The notes under the pieces were generated by a model. That model made no database searches. It was not told the origin of the DNA and saw only the letters and a list, made by a program, of their open reading frames with translations. From assembly GCA_018806915.1 (NCBI GenBank), contig JAGKQI010000058.1:372001-436000 (forward strand): a stretch of 64,000 nucleotides of DNA, read 5' to 3'. Positions 27,397-37,856 of this stretch are shown one piece after another; within the stretch, counting starts at the first letter, position 1, and each line of letters starts with the position of its first letter. This DNA is from Phytophthora colocasiae. Taxonomy: Eukaryota; Oomycota; Peronosporomycetes; Peronosporales; Peronosporaceae. The position numbers and the translations under genes were made by a program.

Positions 27397-28589
27397 TTAC
27401 ACTCGCTGGCTATTCGATACTCTAGTGGATTGGCTTTCCATTTTATCTTGCGCTTCATCGCTTGCAGACTCAGACTTCAGCTTTTCATGGACAGCTTCGA
27501 ATGGCAGGCCCGCATATTCCGAGCAGAAGATGGACCCGTAGTTGTAGCTGTAGGCCATGCAAGCTGCAATCGCACCAATGATGCTACCGGCCAAAATATC
27601 GCTGTAGTGATGCCAGTTGTCAATCGACCTGGTAATAGCCACCCATGAAGACGCCAAACACGGCGCGAAGCAGAGAAACAGTTTTAGAGCCTTCGTCCCG
27701 CCTCGTACAGACGATGCACTGCGGCTTTTACAATTGAGTCTTGAACGTCCCAACAGGTAAAGCTGAAAACAAAACAAGTTTGTTAGCATCAAGGTTTATC
27801 ACATGCCAGGCCATTGCACTAGAGAAACTCACCGTGAGCAGAAGCATCGTTACCCACGCGAATGATGCGTGGCCAGAGGGGAAGCTCTTTCGGCCTTCCC
27901 TTTCACCGGCGGCATCCGTGCACAAGTTGGTGACACCGTCCCACACCGCATCAAAATCCCAGCCGCACATATCGTAGAAGCTCGGGCGGAAGCGCCCTGT
28001 TACGTGCTTAGTGAACTGCGTAAGCAGGGTTGACATCGTAATTCCTTGGACCAGACTCAACAGGAAGTCGCGAACATCGTGCGGGATCACGCGGACATTG
28101 CGGAATTTCGGGAGCACGTAGTTCAACAGCAAGTTCGTAAGGATCGGAACACTGACGCCAAACACGATCAAAGACCACATAGGCACTTGCTCGCGCAATT
28201 TTTTCTCGTCCATTGTCGGGTCACGCGCATAGATTGTCGTGGTGGAATTCAGGCGGATCTCAATCCTAGGAATCGGTCCTGTGACATCAACACACAGTCA
28301 AATCAGAGACTCCTCAGACACTCAACATCGATTCGAACGTGGCCTACGTACGGTCGTTGACAGCCATAAGAGTGAAGGATTTTGCAACCAAAAACATAAC
28401 TAGCGTGCAGCCAAACTCGGCCACGCGGTACTCGCACAGCAACCGTTGCCATCGCTTTGGACGTTGCACATTCGCGTCATCCTCTTCGTGGGGCTTCCAG
28501 ACTGTTGAGGTCGTTGGCGGAGGCGTCATCGCCGGCAGGAAGTCGGTCCTCGGGACGTCGAAAGTCGAGGGCGCCACCTCGCACGGCAT
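27397..28589 (-). CDS. LPP copy D: intact PAP2-type lipid phosphate phosphatase
   Basis: Three exons, 28352-28589, 27833-28278 and 27397-27762, with GTACGT and GTGAGT donors and clean phases. The protein starts MPCEVAPSTFDVP, has a first membrane helix around EFGCTLVMFLVAKSFTL, an extracellular N-glycosylatable stretch (LNSTTTI), then KHVTGRFRP, KSFPSGHASF and TRSIDNWHHYSD. The tail after helix 6 is short and rich in Ser, Lys and Glu. Function is as for copy B: removal of phosphate from phosphatidate-type lipids in a membrane. It sits 110 bases downstream of copy C on the same strand, as expected of tandem duplicates. Confidence 0.9.
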
Positions 28590-29203
28590 GTGGTCTCGAC
28601 GGCGTTGGAACGGAAGTGACTATGCTAGCGCACTTGAATCATTGCGAGTGACACGGATGCATCGTTGTGGAATGATTGCTACACTCGAGTTCGATTAAAA
28701 TACATTTCCTTAATGTATAGAAGGTATATTCTGTTATGACTGGTGAATATGATGCTATCTTTTAAGACCATCAATTCTACCCTGTCGCCCAGCAAAAATT
28801 GACTTGACCTAAATAAGCAGGTAGCCGGACAACTATGCGAGGATACACAGTTCGTCTTCAAAGTCTCACGAGCGATGTCCAGTCGAATGCAACGGACTCC
28901 TCTGGCAGGTGTGACCTGAGGTGTCACACAGTTAGGAGGTACCGAATTTGATATGGAACCAAGGTTGCAACCGGTAGCAAAGCGAAGGGCAAGAGATGTT
29001 CTCTCCTCAAGTTGCCTCGATAACATGCACCGTGGTGTCCAGAATGTTCTAAACGCGGTGCATTTTATCCGAATTGGAGACTGCAGGTTGTCGCACTTTC
29101 ACTTGTCATAATCCCGTTTGCACTTTCCACCAGCGATTAAAAAGCAACGACTGCGAACGAATTCTGTGCGATCTGCATTTGCGTGGCTCGCGTAGTCATG
29201 AAT
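28590..29203. other. Spacer between LPP copies D and E
   Basis: About 610 bases. The part next to 28590 should be the copy D promoter. A minus-strand open frame at 28679-29026 has no recognisable similarity and an amino-acid mix unlike its neighbours, so it is not called. Confidence 0.4.
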
Positions 29204-30581
29204 CTAACGTGCATTATGGTATTCGCTATCCAGGCTGCTACGGCTGCTGAGGTCGACAATGTATTCACTGGACATCAGTTTGAGCATCGGTGGCCGCCGC
29301 GTTGGCTCCTGATCAGCCTGTTGTTGCTCATCCCGAGCGTTCTTCGCCTTGAACATCAGCATCAGATATTTTAGTAAAAGGGTGACACTTCTACACGTAA
29401 GACGCGTCTTGCTCCCTCCTTACCATGCGACGCTTGTGGATCTCCTCAAGCGGCAGCCCCGCCGAGTCGTAGCTGAAAACAGATCCGTAGTTGTAGTTGA
29501 ACGCGAAGAGTGCGGACACAGCTCCGATGACGCTTCCTGCCAAAATGTCACTGTAGTGGTGCCAGTTATCGATGCAGCGTGTGATGGAGATCCATGCAGC
29601 CAGCAGAACTGGCGCACAGCATACGAACAACATCAGGGACTTCTTGCCTCCTCGCAGGGTGGAGTTGCTGCGATTCTCGGCGTTCAATCGCGAGCGGCCT
29701 AGCAAGTAAAGCTGTAGCAAACCAATAACATTAGCATTGAATCCTAGCAACGGTGTCAATATCGAGCCAAACGTACCGCTAACACGAGCATGCTGGCCCA
29801 CGCAAAAGACGCATGGCCCGATGGAAAACTCTTTCGGCCTTCCTTTTCACCAGCAGTATCCGTACAAAGATTCGTGACTCCATCCCATACGACATCGTGG
29901 TTCCATTTGCACATGTCATAGAAACTTGGTCGAAAGCGACCGGTGATATTCTTCGTAAACTGCGTCAGGAACGTGGCGAGCCCCATCGACTGGAACAAAC
30001 TGAGTAAAAAATCTCTCGTGTCGTGGGCAATAACTCGCACTTGGCAAACACTCGGGAGCACGTAGTTCATAATGAGGTTCGTTGCAACAGGCAAACCGAT
30101 ACCCAGCGCTAGCAGAAGCCACATTGGAACTACATGTAGAAACAGAAACAGCACTGTCAGCAACCTGTAAGACATTTGGATCACATAAGAACCTGTACGC
30201 ACCTTGCTCTGACAGCTTCTTCTCATCAATCGATGGATCTAGCGACCACGCCACAGCCGTCGCGTTCAAGCGTACTTTGATTCCAGGAATCGGTCGCTCG
30301 TGAACATCGATCTTGGCGAACACGAATGCCAACAGGTACATGACGACGGCACTGCCAAATTCCAACACGCGGTAGTGTCGGACGAATCGATGTAGTGCGC
30401 CTCTGGGTGGACGGATAGCTCCTGCTTCTGCGATGCTAATTGGCACATCGTCACTAGCTTCTGTTTGGTCGTTGCCCATGTCTCTATTCGTCGGCAAATA
30501 CAGCCCCATTGAGGGTGCTGAAGGCGGAGACGGAGCCATGGAGTGATATCCACTGTTCTTCTCGTTTCGGTTCGCAGCCAT
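29204..30581 (-). CDS. LPP copy E: intact PAP2-type lipid phosphatase with extra C-terminal exon
   Basis: Four exons: 30203-30581, 29777-30128, 29424-29711 and 29204-29348. The long N-terminus (MAANRNEKNSGYHSM onward) is Pro/Ser-rich and cytosolic. The membrane part has KNITGRFRP, KSFPSGHASF and TRCIDNWHHYSD. The last exon is my inference: GTAAGG follows KRRM, and splicing to 29348 opens about 47 further codons (AKNARDEQQQADQEP...DSEYHNAR) that end in a Ser-rich tail like that of copy B. Without it the gene would stop at 29391 with VRREQDASYV. There is no intron before RPIP but one at EQ/VPM, the opposite of copies B and D. Confidence 0.87.
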
Positions 30582-30896
30582 GGCTTCCACAGTCGATTAA
30601 GAATTGAGAAATGAGTGTCTGCGTTGGCTGTGTCGCACCAGTAAACACATGCGTTCGAACCAGACGACACATCACAAGCTGCTATCTCGACACCCGGAAT
30701 ACATCAAACAGTAGCGCAATTAAAACTAGCTAACGTAAAAGCTTATACCGTAGTGGAATGCATGTTAAGGCCAAAGGTAGTTGATCTCGCGATGATTGGC
30801 TAACAAATGTACCAATATTTAGGGTACAATCTGATTCCTCGTCTGACTCGAAGAAGAAAAGATCGACCATCTACGCAAAGAGCTACGGGCGTCGAT
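30582..30896. promoter_or_regulatory. Bidirectional promoter region, LPP copy E / makorin
   Basis: About 315 bases between two divergent starts. AT-rich in the middle, no gene seen. The role is inferred from position only. Confidence 0.4.
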
Positions 30897-32192
30897 ATGT
30901 TTCACTCAGGGCCGCGTAGGTGCGTCTTCTGTCCCTCTCCGTCGCTCGATATTTCCGCACATACCAACCTAACTTACCTCTAATGCTACAGCCGCTTTTC
31001 CGCACCCGCTCGCAGTACCAGGCGCGTGGAACTCCTTTCTGATTCCAAACGATTCAAAACTGACATCTTTTTTTTGCTGCAACAGTGACAGTATGTTCGA
31101 GAACTTACAGCGACGCCTTGCAGCCCAAAGTCTCGGCGACTCGAGCAGCGATTACGAAGAGAAGCACAGTATTCCAGCAGCGAGGTCCAGCCCCGAGCCT
31201 GCAGCTGTAGTGCCAACCGCAGCGCTGTGCCGCTTCTTCGTGCTGGGAAAATGCCGCTACGGAAGCCGCTGCACGTTCTCGCATACGTTGCCGATGCAAG
31301 TGAGCGAATGTGCAGGAGATGAGACTGAGAGTCTTTCGGCTGCTGCGGCCCTTGTGGACTGCCCGTTCTTCCTACGTGGCAATTGCAAGTACGGCGAACA
31401 CTGCCGACTACGACACAACCCTGCTATGCTGTCGGGAACTGCAACTGTAGCTTCAGCTCGCTCAACTTCGAGATCGGAGAGATCTTCAAGTTTGAACTAC
31501 AATGCATCTTCAGCTGCAACTACGGCCGTCAACAACCAGCAAGACTTTACGTGCGGTATCTGCTTCGACGATATCGTCCAGTCCGGCAAACACTTTGGAC
31601 TATTAAGTGAGTTGCTTACTGTTTTCTACTATAAAGTTTGTGGAGACTAATGTGTTTTTACGTGGCTACAGCTTGTGACCACTGCTTCTGCCTTGATTGC
31701 CTACGTTCGTGGCGTCAATCGAAGGATATGGAGCTGGAAGTGATTCGGGCGTGTCCTGCTTGTCGTCTCCCGAGTGACTTTATCGTGCCATCCCTCATCT
31801 TCGTCACTGGCGAAGAGAAACGTAAAGTTGTTGACGCGTACAAAAGCCACTTGGCCCTGCGCGAGTGCAAATACTTCAATGGCCTATTTGGCAGTTGCCC
31901 GTTCGGTCCACGTTGTTTCTACGCTCATCGCGATTCCCAAGGTCGTGACGTGAAACATTTGGACAGACCGAAACGATCGATGAAGCCACGTAACAGGAAC
32001 GGCCGTCATGGTGGCGATGCGGCGCTGCAATCGTTGCTACAGCAATACAGCCACCTCTTTCGCTTCTTTGAAGTTGCGGACTGGGACGACTTCGATTTAG
32101 TCGGTGACATGTACGACTCAGACGACTCGGACGATTCGGATGACGACTATTTCGAGTACGGGTTTTCAGACGACGACAACAACACAGAGTAA
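30897..32192 (+). CDS. Makorin-type RING E3 ubiquitin ligase with CCCH fingers
   Basis: Three exons, 30897-30919, 31086-31606 and 31672-32192, give 354 residues. The 23-nt first exon (MFHSGPRS) joins in frame through a GTGCGT donor; otherwise translation could start at the ATG at 31093. Fingers in order: CRFFVLGKCRYGSRCTFSH, then CPFFLRGNCKYGEHCRLRH (both CCCH), a RING starting CGICFDD and continuing across the intron as CDHCFCLDCLRSW...CPAC, and a third CCCH (CKYFNGLFGSCPFGPRCFYAH). This is the makorin order; makorins bind RNA and ubiquitylate partners. The tail is acidic with DDSDDSDDS repeats. Confidence 0.92.
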
Positions 32193-32376
32193 GTAAATGG
32201 CATCAGCTCTGGAAGCATGACACAATTTATGATGGGTAGCAAAATGCCACTCAAAAAGAAGATAAAGAAGCAAGCCAAAGGATGGCAGAAACAGCAATGT
32301 CTTTTTGGTATTGGACTGACAAGGCGGTTATGGTTCAAGAAGATCGTTTCCATTTTCGATTTGTTGATCTCCTGTT

Positions 32377-33510
32377 ATGAGCGCTAACCACGACATGATC
32401 TCGAGTAAGCACACCACCGCTACTACATCGATACACCCTGGTTTGCATACCACCCAAGCTCCTGCTGCTCAGCGCGTCCCATCAGCCGGTTCTCTTCGTC
32501 AGCGCGGGAGTTCGAAGCGGAATCCAAGCCAACATCCGAAGAGTAAAAAGCACCACCCTGACAGTCACAAAGAAGGAGAATCAAGTCCAAATGTGTCTGT
32601 AGTTGACCAACGCCTCGGTAAAGCGATACGTACAAAGCGATTGGATCTGAGTCTTCCTGTACGTGCTCGAGCACCACCAGAGCCACCGATGCGTGGTCAG
32701 TCGCTTCATATCCAGCCATTCCAGATATTCCCAGTGAAAGTTATCGAGCACGTGAACCAAGGCCACCACTTGACAGAGCTCTGGCTAACTAACCATCATT
32801 TGAGCTCTCTACCAGCGGATATTGCAGTTTTTACAAGGCTGCGCGTACTTGGCCTCGCAGGAAACGCTATTGCAACTCTACCCGAAGAATTATGCCAGTT
32901 GAATGACCTTGAATCGTTGTACCTAGAGAAGAACTGTCTCCGAGCACTGCCAGCCAGGGTTTGTTTCCCAACTAAGCTGCGTGAATTGCGCTTGGACAAC
33001 AATCACCTTTCATACTTTCCAGTGCAAATTACCAAGCTGAGACTACTCAACCGCCTTGGATTGAGCCACAACCAACTCAAGACGCTACCGGAACAGATCC
33101 ATCGCCTTCGCAACCTTGTGGAGCTTGATTTGGACTACAATCAGCTTGAAGCTGATCTGCCCGACGGTTTATTAGCTCTTCAACGTTTGGCTAGGATTGG
33201 CCTTGAAGGCAATTTCCTCGCTGAGAGACCAGCAGTTCTCAATCGTTTACCAGCACTCACATACATTCGCCTCAGTGGAAATCGCGCGAAGCGGTTTTTA
33301 CCGACTAATGATGGAGTTGCGGGGTCAACTCGGCAACTTTTAGTAGTTCCTAAACGCCATGATGGGTATTTCCAATGCGTTGAGAGCGATAACAAGGTTC
33401 TGGAGGACGAAGAAATAGAAGCGTCCGAACAGAGCGCCAAGAACCATCGGAACCTAGAGGGTCTTGTTCCGTGCCGTGATCAGAATATCCTGAACATGTT
33501 GGCCTACTAG
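32377..33510 (+). CDS. Cytosolic leucine-rich-repeat protein
   Basis: An intronless 377-residue protein. The first 90 residues are basic, Ser/His-rich and disordered. Then come about seven LRRs of the LPxxIxxLxxLxxLxLxxN kind, roughly residues 115-310 (for example LPADIAVFTRLRVLGLAGN, LPEQIHRLRNLVELDLDYN). The C-terminus is acidic. There is no signal peptide, membrane helix or kinase domain. Plain LRR proteins of this sort act as scaffolds (Shoc2/Ras-suppressor-like); the exact partner cannot be told. A fragment of an LPP gene begins two bases after its stop. Confidence 0.85.
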   Translation: MSANHDMISSKHTTATTSIHPGLHTTQAPAAQRVPSAGSLRQRGSSKRNPSQHPKSKKHHPDSHKEGESSPNVSVVDQRLGKAIRTKRLDLSLPVRARAPPEPPMRGQSLHIQPFQIFPVKVIEHVNQGHHLTELWLTNHHLSSLPADIAVFTRLRVLGLAGNAIATLPEELCQLNDLESLYLEKNCLRALPARVCFPTKLRELRLDNNHLSYFPVQITKLRLLNRLGLSHNQLKTLPEQIHRLRNLVELDLDYNQLEADLPDGLLALQRLARIGLEGNFLAERPAVLNRLPALTYIRLSGNRAKRFLPTNDGVAGSTRQLLVVPKRHDGYFQCVESDNKVLEDEEIEASEQSAKNHRNLEGLVPCRDQNILNMLAY

Positions 33511-33511
33511 T

Positions 33512-33685
33512 ATGGCGGGGAGTATTGTTGGTGCTGTGTCGGCCATTTTCTCCTTTAGTAGCCACTACGGACCCATTTTCAGCTGGCGATATGCTGGTCT
33601 ACCACTTGAGACGATTCACGAGCGTTTTGACGGAAAGCAGGGTCTAGCAGGGAAACATGTGAGGAAGTCTTGTAGTGCGAGATAG
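33512..33685 (+). pseudogene. 3' fragment of an LPP gene, abutting the LRR gene stop
   Basis: One frame reads AGSIVGAVSAIFSFSSHYG then PIFSWRYAGLPLETIHER. These match the last exon of the LPP copies (AGSVIGAVSALFAF..., SAGLPLEEIHKR in copy E). Everything upstream, including the three catalytic blocks, is missing. It lies on the same strand as the disabled copy F that follows. It is therefore a truncated duplicate. Confidence 0.82.
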
Positions 33686-33875
33686 CTTAAGATTATCAAT
33701 GCAGCATTATCGATAGCACCTCGTAAACACGTGCGATCACGCTGGCATAAATGTATCCACTATTAATATCAACGATATGCTGAGACGGGCTTTTAACTCT
33801 GGAGTCAACTGGAGTGCTGCTCCTTTTGCTCATTATTGAATCCTCAACGCAAAACAAACATGGCTTAAAGTGGCA

Positions 33876-34923
33876 ATGAGCAGAAGATGGAGCCAACAGA
33901 AGCGTACCGATCCATGCGACCGTCTCCTCCAGCAAATGCGTACTCCACTACTGCGAGTGTTTCGAAAGTATCGCGTGTTGGAGTTTTGCTGCACCCTTGT
34001 CATCTACCTCTTGGCACTTGTGTTCGCGACAATCAAAGTAAACGAGCGACCGATCCCAGGAATTAAAGTCCGGCTGAACGCAACGACCACCGTTTGGGCA
34101 TTGGATCCTTCGTTAGACGGAAAGAAGTTGACGGAGCAGGGCACGTGCTCGGGTAGTAGCAGTCAATGATGAAGAACTAACCATCTTGTGCTTGCCAATG
34201 TGGGCAGTCGTGGCGTTCGGTCTTGCGCTGCCGATTGCGGTCAACCTCGTCGTGAACTTCGTGCTTCCGAGATTCTGTCAAGTGCGAGTTATCGCCCATG
34301 ACACACGAGATTTCTTGCTCAGTCTGTTCCAGTCTACAGCCATTGCCACCCTCGCAACGCAATTCGCTAAGAACATGGCTGGTCGTTTTCGCCCGTGCTT
34401 CTACGACATGTGTAAGTGGAATTACGATGCTGTCTGGGATGGAGTCATCAATCTCTGTACTGATGTCGCTGGCGAGAAGGAGGGCCGTAAGAGCTTCCCA
34501 TCCGGACACACGTCCTTCGCGTGGTCCACCATGCTCGTGTTGACGGTACGTTATAGATATTTTACGTCAAACGCCATCAGTTGCTCATATTCTTCATGAT
34601 GTGGTGACAGCTCTATTTGCTGGGTCGTTCGCAATTGAACTACGAACGCCGCGGTATCTCCATGCTACGAGGGTGGCAAGAAATCCACGATGTTCTTCTT
34701 TTCTTGCACGCCAGTGTTGCTTGCCTCCTGGGTTACGCTGACTCGCTGCATTGACAACTGGCACCATTACAGCGACATCTTGGCGAGTAGCGTCATTGGC
34801 GCTGCGTCAGCTATCTTCGCCTTCAGCTACAAGTTGTAGCCTACAACTATGGGTCCATCTTCAGTTGGGAATCGGCCGGTTTGCCTCTGGAGGAGAATCA
34901 CGAGCGTCGAATGGTGAAGTAAT
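33876..34923 (+). pseudogene. LPP copy F: PAP2-type lipid phosphatase with several lesions
   Basis: The frame from the ATG at 33876 gives KYRVLEFCCTLVIYLLA...NERPIPGIKVRLNATTT, as in copy E. The intron expected after LTEQG (34138-34190) has lost normal ends: the donor is GCACGT and no AG precedes CCAATGTGG. The middle part (KNMAGRFRP, SFPSGHTSF) is sound and the next intron (GTACGT...GACAG) looks normal. In the last exon, one base near 34690 shifts the frame just before TRCIDNWHHYSD, and a 14-nt insertion at 34826-34847 adds a further shift. The final part (IFSWESAGLPLEENHERR) is readable. This copy is on the plus strand, opposite to copies A-E. Confidence 0.88.
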
Positions 34924-35794
34924 TATGCTGATAACCAAATGACCGCTCAATTCCAAAGGCAACACTTGTCACAACTCCATAGTCCTCCAAAACAGATATC
35001 GATCACTACAGTACCGCAGAAGCTTCTTCTATGTCGAGGTCTCATGTGCGACATGGCCAGGTACTCAACTTTGACAAAATACCAAAAACACTTTAAAAAT
35101 GCGCTGTCAACACCACAAAAGGACAATGAGCACCGGAACATAGTGCGAGCAGGTACTCGTAATCTGCTGCACACGTGACACGTGGATGATGGATGGAGCA
35201 CGAGCTGTGTGTTCACGCCACAGCTTTGGTATCATCAATTCAGTACAGAGGTATCCCAGCAGCAGACAAGAAACGGAGGGCTGCCACCACGAAGAGAAGA
35301 CTGCAATCATGAGAGCGTCACCGCGAGGAGAAGATCGCCACAGATGAAAGAAGGATGTCGCCGGCAGGTCTGGCGTCTCGAGGGGAAGCAGCCGCGAGGG
35401 GCTGCCGTAACAAGAGAGCAGCCGCGACGGGAAGACTGCTGCGAGGACCAAGTCACCAATGACCGGACCGTCGCCTTGGGGGGAGCTGCCAGTAGGGGCC
35501 GCCGTGAGGAGAGGCTGCTGAGGGGACGACTCCCGTGAGAAGAGGCTGCTGAGAGGACGGCTGCCGTGAGGGAAGAGCTGCTGCTGTGAGGAGAAGTCCG
35601 CCAAGAGCATGATTGTCTCTTCGAGGAGGCCTACCGTGAAGCAGTGCGCTGCTTGATAAGGACTAGGTACTCGGTTGTGAATTAGTTGGAGAACGAGATA
35701 TATGCTGACGCTGTGGCATCGTTTAATGGTAAGCAGACTCATAGTAGCACACAATATATGTGATCTAACTCGTGTGCAGCTATGTCAATCTACA
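34924..35794. repeat. Degenerate purine-rich repeats, possible retroelement remnant
   Basis: No supported gene in about 870 bases. From about 35270 to 35600 a degenerate unit like GCTGCCGTGAGGAGAGG recurs many times, giving long open frames on both strands without known domains. A TTTGGTATCATC phrase at 35226 resembles the initiator-tRNA primer site of copia-like elements, but no LTR or polymerase is seen. The origin is uncertain. Confidence 0.4.
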
Positions 35795-37673
35795 CTACTC
35801 TCGATTTAGGGCGAACGTGTTTAGCGGCGGACGCCCAGCGCTTTGTGCTGCTTCCAGCAAGCGTCGTGCCTTGTTGGAGCCGCGATACACAAGATTTGCT
35901 CGAGTACCGACGTCGTTCAGCCCACGGCTGGAAATGGCAAGAAGAAGGTGTACACAAGTGGCGTTTTTGGCGAACGTGCGGCACGGACATTCACGCCGTT
36001 GGATGTCAACTCTCCATCCTTCGTCTGGCATGCCGACCCACTCCATACGTGCACTGCTGGCACTAATCTGCGCTGTCACAAGGAGCACCTCTCTCTTCCG
36101 TCCAGTGTTTTCGTCAAGTACGCGCCGGCATGGTCGTGATACAACTTGGACGAAGCGATCAGCTTCGTCATCGTCTACTCTATCCAGGACAAATGCCAGA
36201 CTTGAGCGCGGTGGCGTCCATTCGAACAGACTACTCGCCCGCCGTAGCTCTCTCATGCGGCGCCACAGAGAAGCCGAAGCAGTAGGAACATCAACGAATG
36301 GCTTCAATGAGAGACTCTCCGAGCGGCAACACGATCGCAGCTGCGTTAGGAGTGCGCCCATCTTGAGACGAGCGTGCAGCGTGTATGTACGTTTGATAGT
36401 GCGGTTAAACTGCTCCACGGGGTTATTCGTCGTGGCATATCCCCGTGGAGTGTGGAACGCTTGCCAACGGGCAAACCGTCCAGAGAGCCACTCGTCTTTA
36501 AAGTACGCGCTGAAAGTGAGAAGCTCGGGTCGCGTGGCCCATTCTGCTAGTACACGGGTCTTCAAGTCCTCGTACTCGGCGCTGCTGTATGCGAAGTGCA
36601 AGTCCGTCACTCCCTTAAAAGCTTCAGCGGCCAGTGTTGGATGCAGCCCTCGCGTTTTCTCATAGACCTTCGCAGTGACGTGGTAATAGCACATCAGACT
36701 TCTGAAGCTACAGTTTGTGCCAAATGCAGCCTGAGCAGCGCGCCACTGAGCATCATCTGCATCTGCCATGGCGTATTGCACCGAGAATTCTTTGCCAGTT
36801 GCACGATAGTACACGTTCTTCAGCGCACAAAACATTTTGAAATAGTCGGGCTTTCGGCGCTGAGAGGTGACAAACACAGCCAACAAGTGAAAGGACCTCG
36901 CCATATCGGAGATTCCGACCACGAAGACGGGATAGCCAATCTGGTTGAGCTTGAACGTCGCATCAGCGTGCATAACGAACGAGCCCGAGTCACGGTCAGC
37001 CGATCTTAGCGGTCTCTCAGTCGTGATGCCCACAATAAACGGATCTTGATCCGACCCAATTCCAACATGGGGAGATCCGTCAGCCTCGCACTCCCAAGTG
37101 AACGTGAATGGATCCGAGCTGAGCTGCCCTAGCGAAAACGCCATTTCGACCACCTGGTCTCGGACATCTAGAAAATCGTCACTTCCGCCAAGCTTAACTC
37201 GGGTGTAGTGCTGAGTAAAACGCCGTAATGCCGTTTCGTAGGGGTGGTAGGCTGGACTCATCCAAATTAAATCGATTGAGAAACGCATTCCGAATCCGAG
37301 CTGGCTTCAAGCCCTCCGCTGCAAGTGAGCGCGCCACGTCCTTCATCTGCTCCGTCAAGCGAGGCTTCCTAGGCGACTCCAGCGGTGAAATGTGACTTTT
37401 TATCTCGAAAATACTAACCAAATTCATCACTTGACACGTCAGCGTCTTGCAGCGCCACCTACAATGGGCAAGAGGCTCGACGTCTTTGCAAGGTTTGGAG
37501 TTGCACACCAGCATGCGGCGACGCATGTTGTGCGGGGAGGAGAGCACGCAAACCTTACATGGGACGAGCTCGCTCTTAGCGATCTTGAACGTCTTGAACG
37601 TCTCAAGCAGCATTGAGGCGTCTTCCTTGGTGATGCCGTTGGAAATCGTGGTCCAAGCTAAAAGAGCAGGCAT
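35795..37673 (-). mobile_element. Mutator-like (MULE) transposase gene, one frameshift
   Basis: The first frame (from the ATG at 37673, MPALLAWTTISNG) has a Cys-rich N-terminal finger (CKVCVLSSPHNMRRRMLVC...CRWRCKTLTC, FLYWCH/WRKY-like) and runs to SLPPLRNGITAFYSALH. The second frame resumes at HYTRVKLGGSDDF and is open to the stop at 35795. It carries the MULE DDE core: Asp in HADATFKLN, Asp in AMADADDAQW and Glu in TTNNPVEQFNR. A SWIM zinc finger (CPCRTFAKNATCVHLL) follows. A single frameshift around 37205-37235 separates the two parts. Terminal inverted repeats were not found by eye. A GA microsatellite lies just upstream (37733-37747). Confidence 0.85.
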
Positions 37674-37856
37674 GGTGGTAGTTCTGGAAAGTGGTGTAGA
37701 GTAGTAGGTCGTGCTAGGGAGATTTCTGAGTGAGAGAGAGAGAGAGATCTTGCCGATGCAACGTTGGTGTTGTGTTATAGTGAAGCAGCTTTGATTGCTT
37801 TTGTGGTGTGCCTGTCTACGTTTGCAGTGCTGACCAAACGATTGGTGGTTAAGCAT

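Noticed and set aside
28679..29026. Minus-strand frame between LPP copies D and E
   Set aside because: No LPP or other similarity; the composition looks random.
35772..36665. 297-residue plus-strand frame opposite the MULE transposase
   Set aside because: Shadow of the transposase frame; Arg/Ser-rich composition typical of an antisense reading.
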